Shown here: piece by piece, positions 61,681-64,000 of the stretch
Layout: the number at the start of each line of letters is the position of its first letter
How positions within the stretch are numbered: position 1 is the stretch's first letter
The notes under the pieces: model-generated
The model's input: only the letters and a program-made list of their open reading frames with translations
Told to the model about the DNA's origin: nothing
The model's database searches: none
Made by a program: the position numbers and the translations under genes
From: Camellia lanceoleosa
Lineage: Eukaryota > Streptophyta > Magnoliopsida > Ericales > Theaceae
Direction of reading: 5' to 3'
DNA length: 64,000 nt
NCBI GenBank assembly: GCA_025200525.1
Contig: CM045768.1
Coordinates: forward strand, 45,045,022 to 45,109,021

Positions 61681-63370
61681 CTTCCTGCAGAATCCTGTTT
61701 TGACAGCAGCAGAGGGCAAAACAGGGCATAACAATGTATTTCAAGCAAATGTGTGCACCATCACATCCCTTATCATGTTTATGACTCAAAGGGATATGGT
61801 TCTCGGTTCTCGGACCACCAACCACGCATTTCAATGCATGATGGCCCAAAAAACCAAGTATGCACTTTGATTGCAAATGAAATGCACACAAAAACACCCA
61901 ATAAATCTTAACCTCTATCATGCTCAATCAAGAGGTAAGGAATGCATGCTCAATGCAATGAGACCTAAGCATGTGAACTAGGCATGCAATATGAACATGT
62001 AAGCAAATTATGATGCTAGGCACACAACCTAAGGAATCAATCATGCAAAGCACGGGATGACAAGCATATGAAATGTAATGTGGGCATGCAAGTAGGCAAG
62101 GCATGTGACAACATGTTAGGCAACTTGACCAAGATGAATGCATGCCAGATACAAAGCCACTTAAACATGCAACAACACGTGATAAGCCAAGTATGCAATC
62201 AGCACACAAATGGTGGACTTAAACCAATTTAGGCAGCCCTCAAGCAAGCCCAAAACAGTGGCCAATGCTATGGAAATGAGGGACAATTACACATACAAAC
62301 ATGCATGCGAATGGGCCAACACTTAAGCATCAAACAAGCAACCTTTAAGCATACTTAAAAGAAGATAAATATAGACACATGGCAAGCATGCCAAACTCTG
62401 AAATTATATAAAATAGAGGTGCCAAGCCAACTAATTAAAGTAAACAAAGAATACTTATGACATCCCACATTCAAGGCCTACAAGCTAGAATGCAAAGAGA
62501 CTATACAAAGCATGTTGAGCATGACCAAAGAAATTGAAAGCAGAGCTAAAGCATACTAAAACAACCATGAAAGCTTCACAAAGCTAGGCCTAAATCATGC
62601 TAGGACAAGGGTCAATACCTAAAGCATGTTAAGGCAAATTTAAGGCATTACAAGACAAGTGTGCTAAGCAAGCATGGTGTGTCTAAACCAAGTAAAAATA
62701 TAGCTATATTATGACATAATAAGCACAAAAAATAGTTAAGGCATGGCCATCATACACTTAAACATGATGCTCACACATGAGGCAAAAATGGCCCTTTTCA
62801 AGGACAATAAGGAGAGGGGGTAGCCCTCTCCTTCTTAGGACCTCAAGGCACCATTCTCACCACTGAAATCCCTCAATATTTCAGTGGTGAGGAGGTCCAA
62901 ACAAAGTGGTCCCGGAGCTCACCAAAATGGCACAAAAATAGGGCCAAACAAGGCCTAAGAGGGGTCAAACACCTCCAAACAACAAAACACTCTTAAGCAA
63001 CTATTTAAAGCACTCAAAAAAAGAACTTTTATTAGTTATATGCTAAGTCTAAAAACAGTTGCAAGATAGGTGAAAAAGCTATGCAAAAATGGGGTAAAAA
63101 GCGTGAAGTTCTTACCCTTGTTGACCCCTTTCAAGAACACAAGACCAGCTGGTCTTCCAAGCTTGAATCCACCCAAAACTCAAAACAAATTCCTTAGAAC
63201 CTCAGTAGCCAAGGCAAGGTGTAATGGTAGGTGTTTGTGTGCAATTCTATGAACAAACACACACTAAACACACACAAGAGAGATATAGAGATAGGTGATA
63301 TGTAAACCCAAACCCTAAAACTCAAAGCTCTAAAAAATTGTTCAACCCCAAACAAGAGAGAAGAGGCTCC

Positions 63371-63612
63371 CTCTTATAGAGATCCCTCTTGTAAAGCTTT
63401 CCAAACAAGCTAGTCAAGAGGGAGATCCTCCATACACGTGTATGGAGGGGAGCAAAGTATATGCCAGCTAGCACAACTGGCATAAAAATATCTGCAAAAG
63501 CAGATGAACAGTGGTCGGCCAGCCAAAAATGCAATTTGACCAAAATAGATGGTCGGCCGGCCACAAATAGTGTCGGCAGGCCAAATATTTGGCCGGTGGC
63601 AACAAACCAATG
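63371..63612 (-). promoter_or_regulatory. Promoter of the third LTR: GGCC cluster, G-box palindrome, TATA box
   Basis: On the minus strand, in order: GGCCACCGGCCA and GGCCGGCCGACC-type motifs (63612-63513), a perfect 22-base palindrome CCTCCATACACGTGTATGGAGG (63427-63448) with a CACGTG G-box, then TCTATAAGAG (63380-63371). This is the U3 promoter. The same order of motifs precedes antisense gene 2 at 30.8 kb. Confidence 0.62.
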
Positions 63613-63858
63613 GCCGGTGGCCTCAAGCCATGGCCGATGATGTGTGGGGATGGCCAACAAGCCATTCCCTACCCCTCAAAGGCAAAACACAAGTGTCTGG
63701 TGCAAAACTAGACACAAAACAATCGAGTCGAGAGATCCTGAGGCAAGGCGCGTGGCCGAGATCTCCGAGAACTCAGGACGAACACAAACATGGATGATCA
63801 CCGAGTGTTCAAGCAGTGACGTCCAAGTCTTGAGGACGGTCAAAAATGGGGTGTCTCT

Positions 63859-64000
63859 GATTGCCCCTCTTTGTGTAACTTCGAAAGTCATAACAATGAC
63901 GGAAGTGATTGTCAAGGCCCAGAGACAACCCATTTTTGACAAGGCCGAAGACTTGGACAAAGCATGCAAGACAATAAAGATATGCGCTCGAAGGCAATGG
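63859..64000 (-). other. Polypurine tract and 3' UTR start of the third element
   Basis: On the minus strand ACAAAGAGGGGCAATCAG borders the LTR (63859-63876), as at 24731-24750. 'acccatttttgacaaggccgaagactt' then matches 24800-24825. The window ends here. Confidence 0.7.

Larger units (their letters stand above)
60304..63858 (-). repeat. LTR of a third, related Tat element
   Basis: Starts TGTGGACGCGCC and ends GGGGTGTCT; the stretch 60351-61300 is close to 19858-20900 and 41318-42400 ('caaagagtccaaat', 'agagtcgccacctaaat', 'ggccacgtgtccgtcatcac', 'ggaacttgggtac'). After that it diverges and lacks the 155-bp array. A polypurine tract beyond 63858 on the minus strand makes it the 3' LTR of an element continuing past 64000. 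About 3.55 kb against 5 kb for the other family members. Confidence 0.85.

Noticed and set aside
63070..63797. Small ORFs in the third LTR
   Set aside because: They overlap the U3 promoter and GGCC cluster, with low-complexity translations.

Overview
The window reads as nuclear DNA of a flowering plant, most likely a dicot with a large, repeat-rich genome. The support is one intron-containing class III peroxidase gene and otherwise almost only plant-type mobile elements (LINE, hAT, Mutator-like, MITEs, and Tat/Ogre-type Ty3/gypsy retrotransposons with antisense extra genes). I cannot name the species from sequence alone.

Layout. 1-3.4 kb: a complete-looking four-exon class III peroxidase on the minus strand, the only host gene I can support. 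3.4-5.0 kb: AT-rich spacer with one small inverted-repeat element. 5.0-12.6 kb: a decayed minus-strand LINE (ORF1, endonuclease, reverse transcriptase, zf-RVT) split by two non-autonomous hAT elements, each with an 8-bp target duplication. 12.7 to about 49.7 kb: a Mutator-like element carrying a plus-strand Ulp1-type (C48) protease pseudogene facing a minus-strand MULE transposase gene. The transposase gene is cut by a 26.5-kb retrotransposon (19776-46274) flanked by the 5-bp duplication CAATC.

The 26.5-kb element is a Tat/Ogre-like gypsy element on the minus strand: 5-kb LTRs, gag, aspartic protease, RT, two RNase H domains, integrase, then two genes on the opposite strand with their own TATA boxes (one with a plant mobile domain, one like the DUF7745 retroelement-associated family). 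Its LTRs hold about 155-bp degenerate repeats, and an intron of the first antisense gene holds about 83-bp and 75-bp tandem repeats.

49.9-51.7 kb: two MITE-like elements; one has a 9-bp target duplication and its right end lies in a 345-bp tandem duplication. 52-60.3 kb: a second Tat-type element (minus-strand integrase, two RNase H, part of RT) with an antisense gene of the putative gypsy-type transposon (Transposase_28-like) family and a 60-bp tandem array. 60.3-63.86 kb: an LTR related to that of the 26.5-kb element, inserted into the RT gene of the second element; its internal part runs off the window.

All mobile-element genes show stop codons, frameshifts or lost catalytic residues, so none looks autonomous. 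The most interesting signal is a recurrent GGCCGG-rich cluster upstream of TATA boxes, shared by LTR promoters (sense) and antisense-gene promoters of these elements, in two cases with a CACGTG G-box in the same order.
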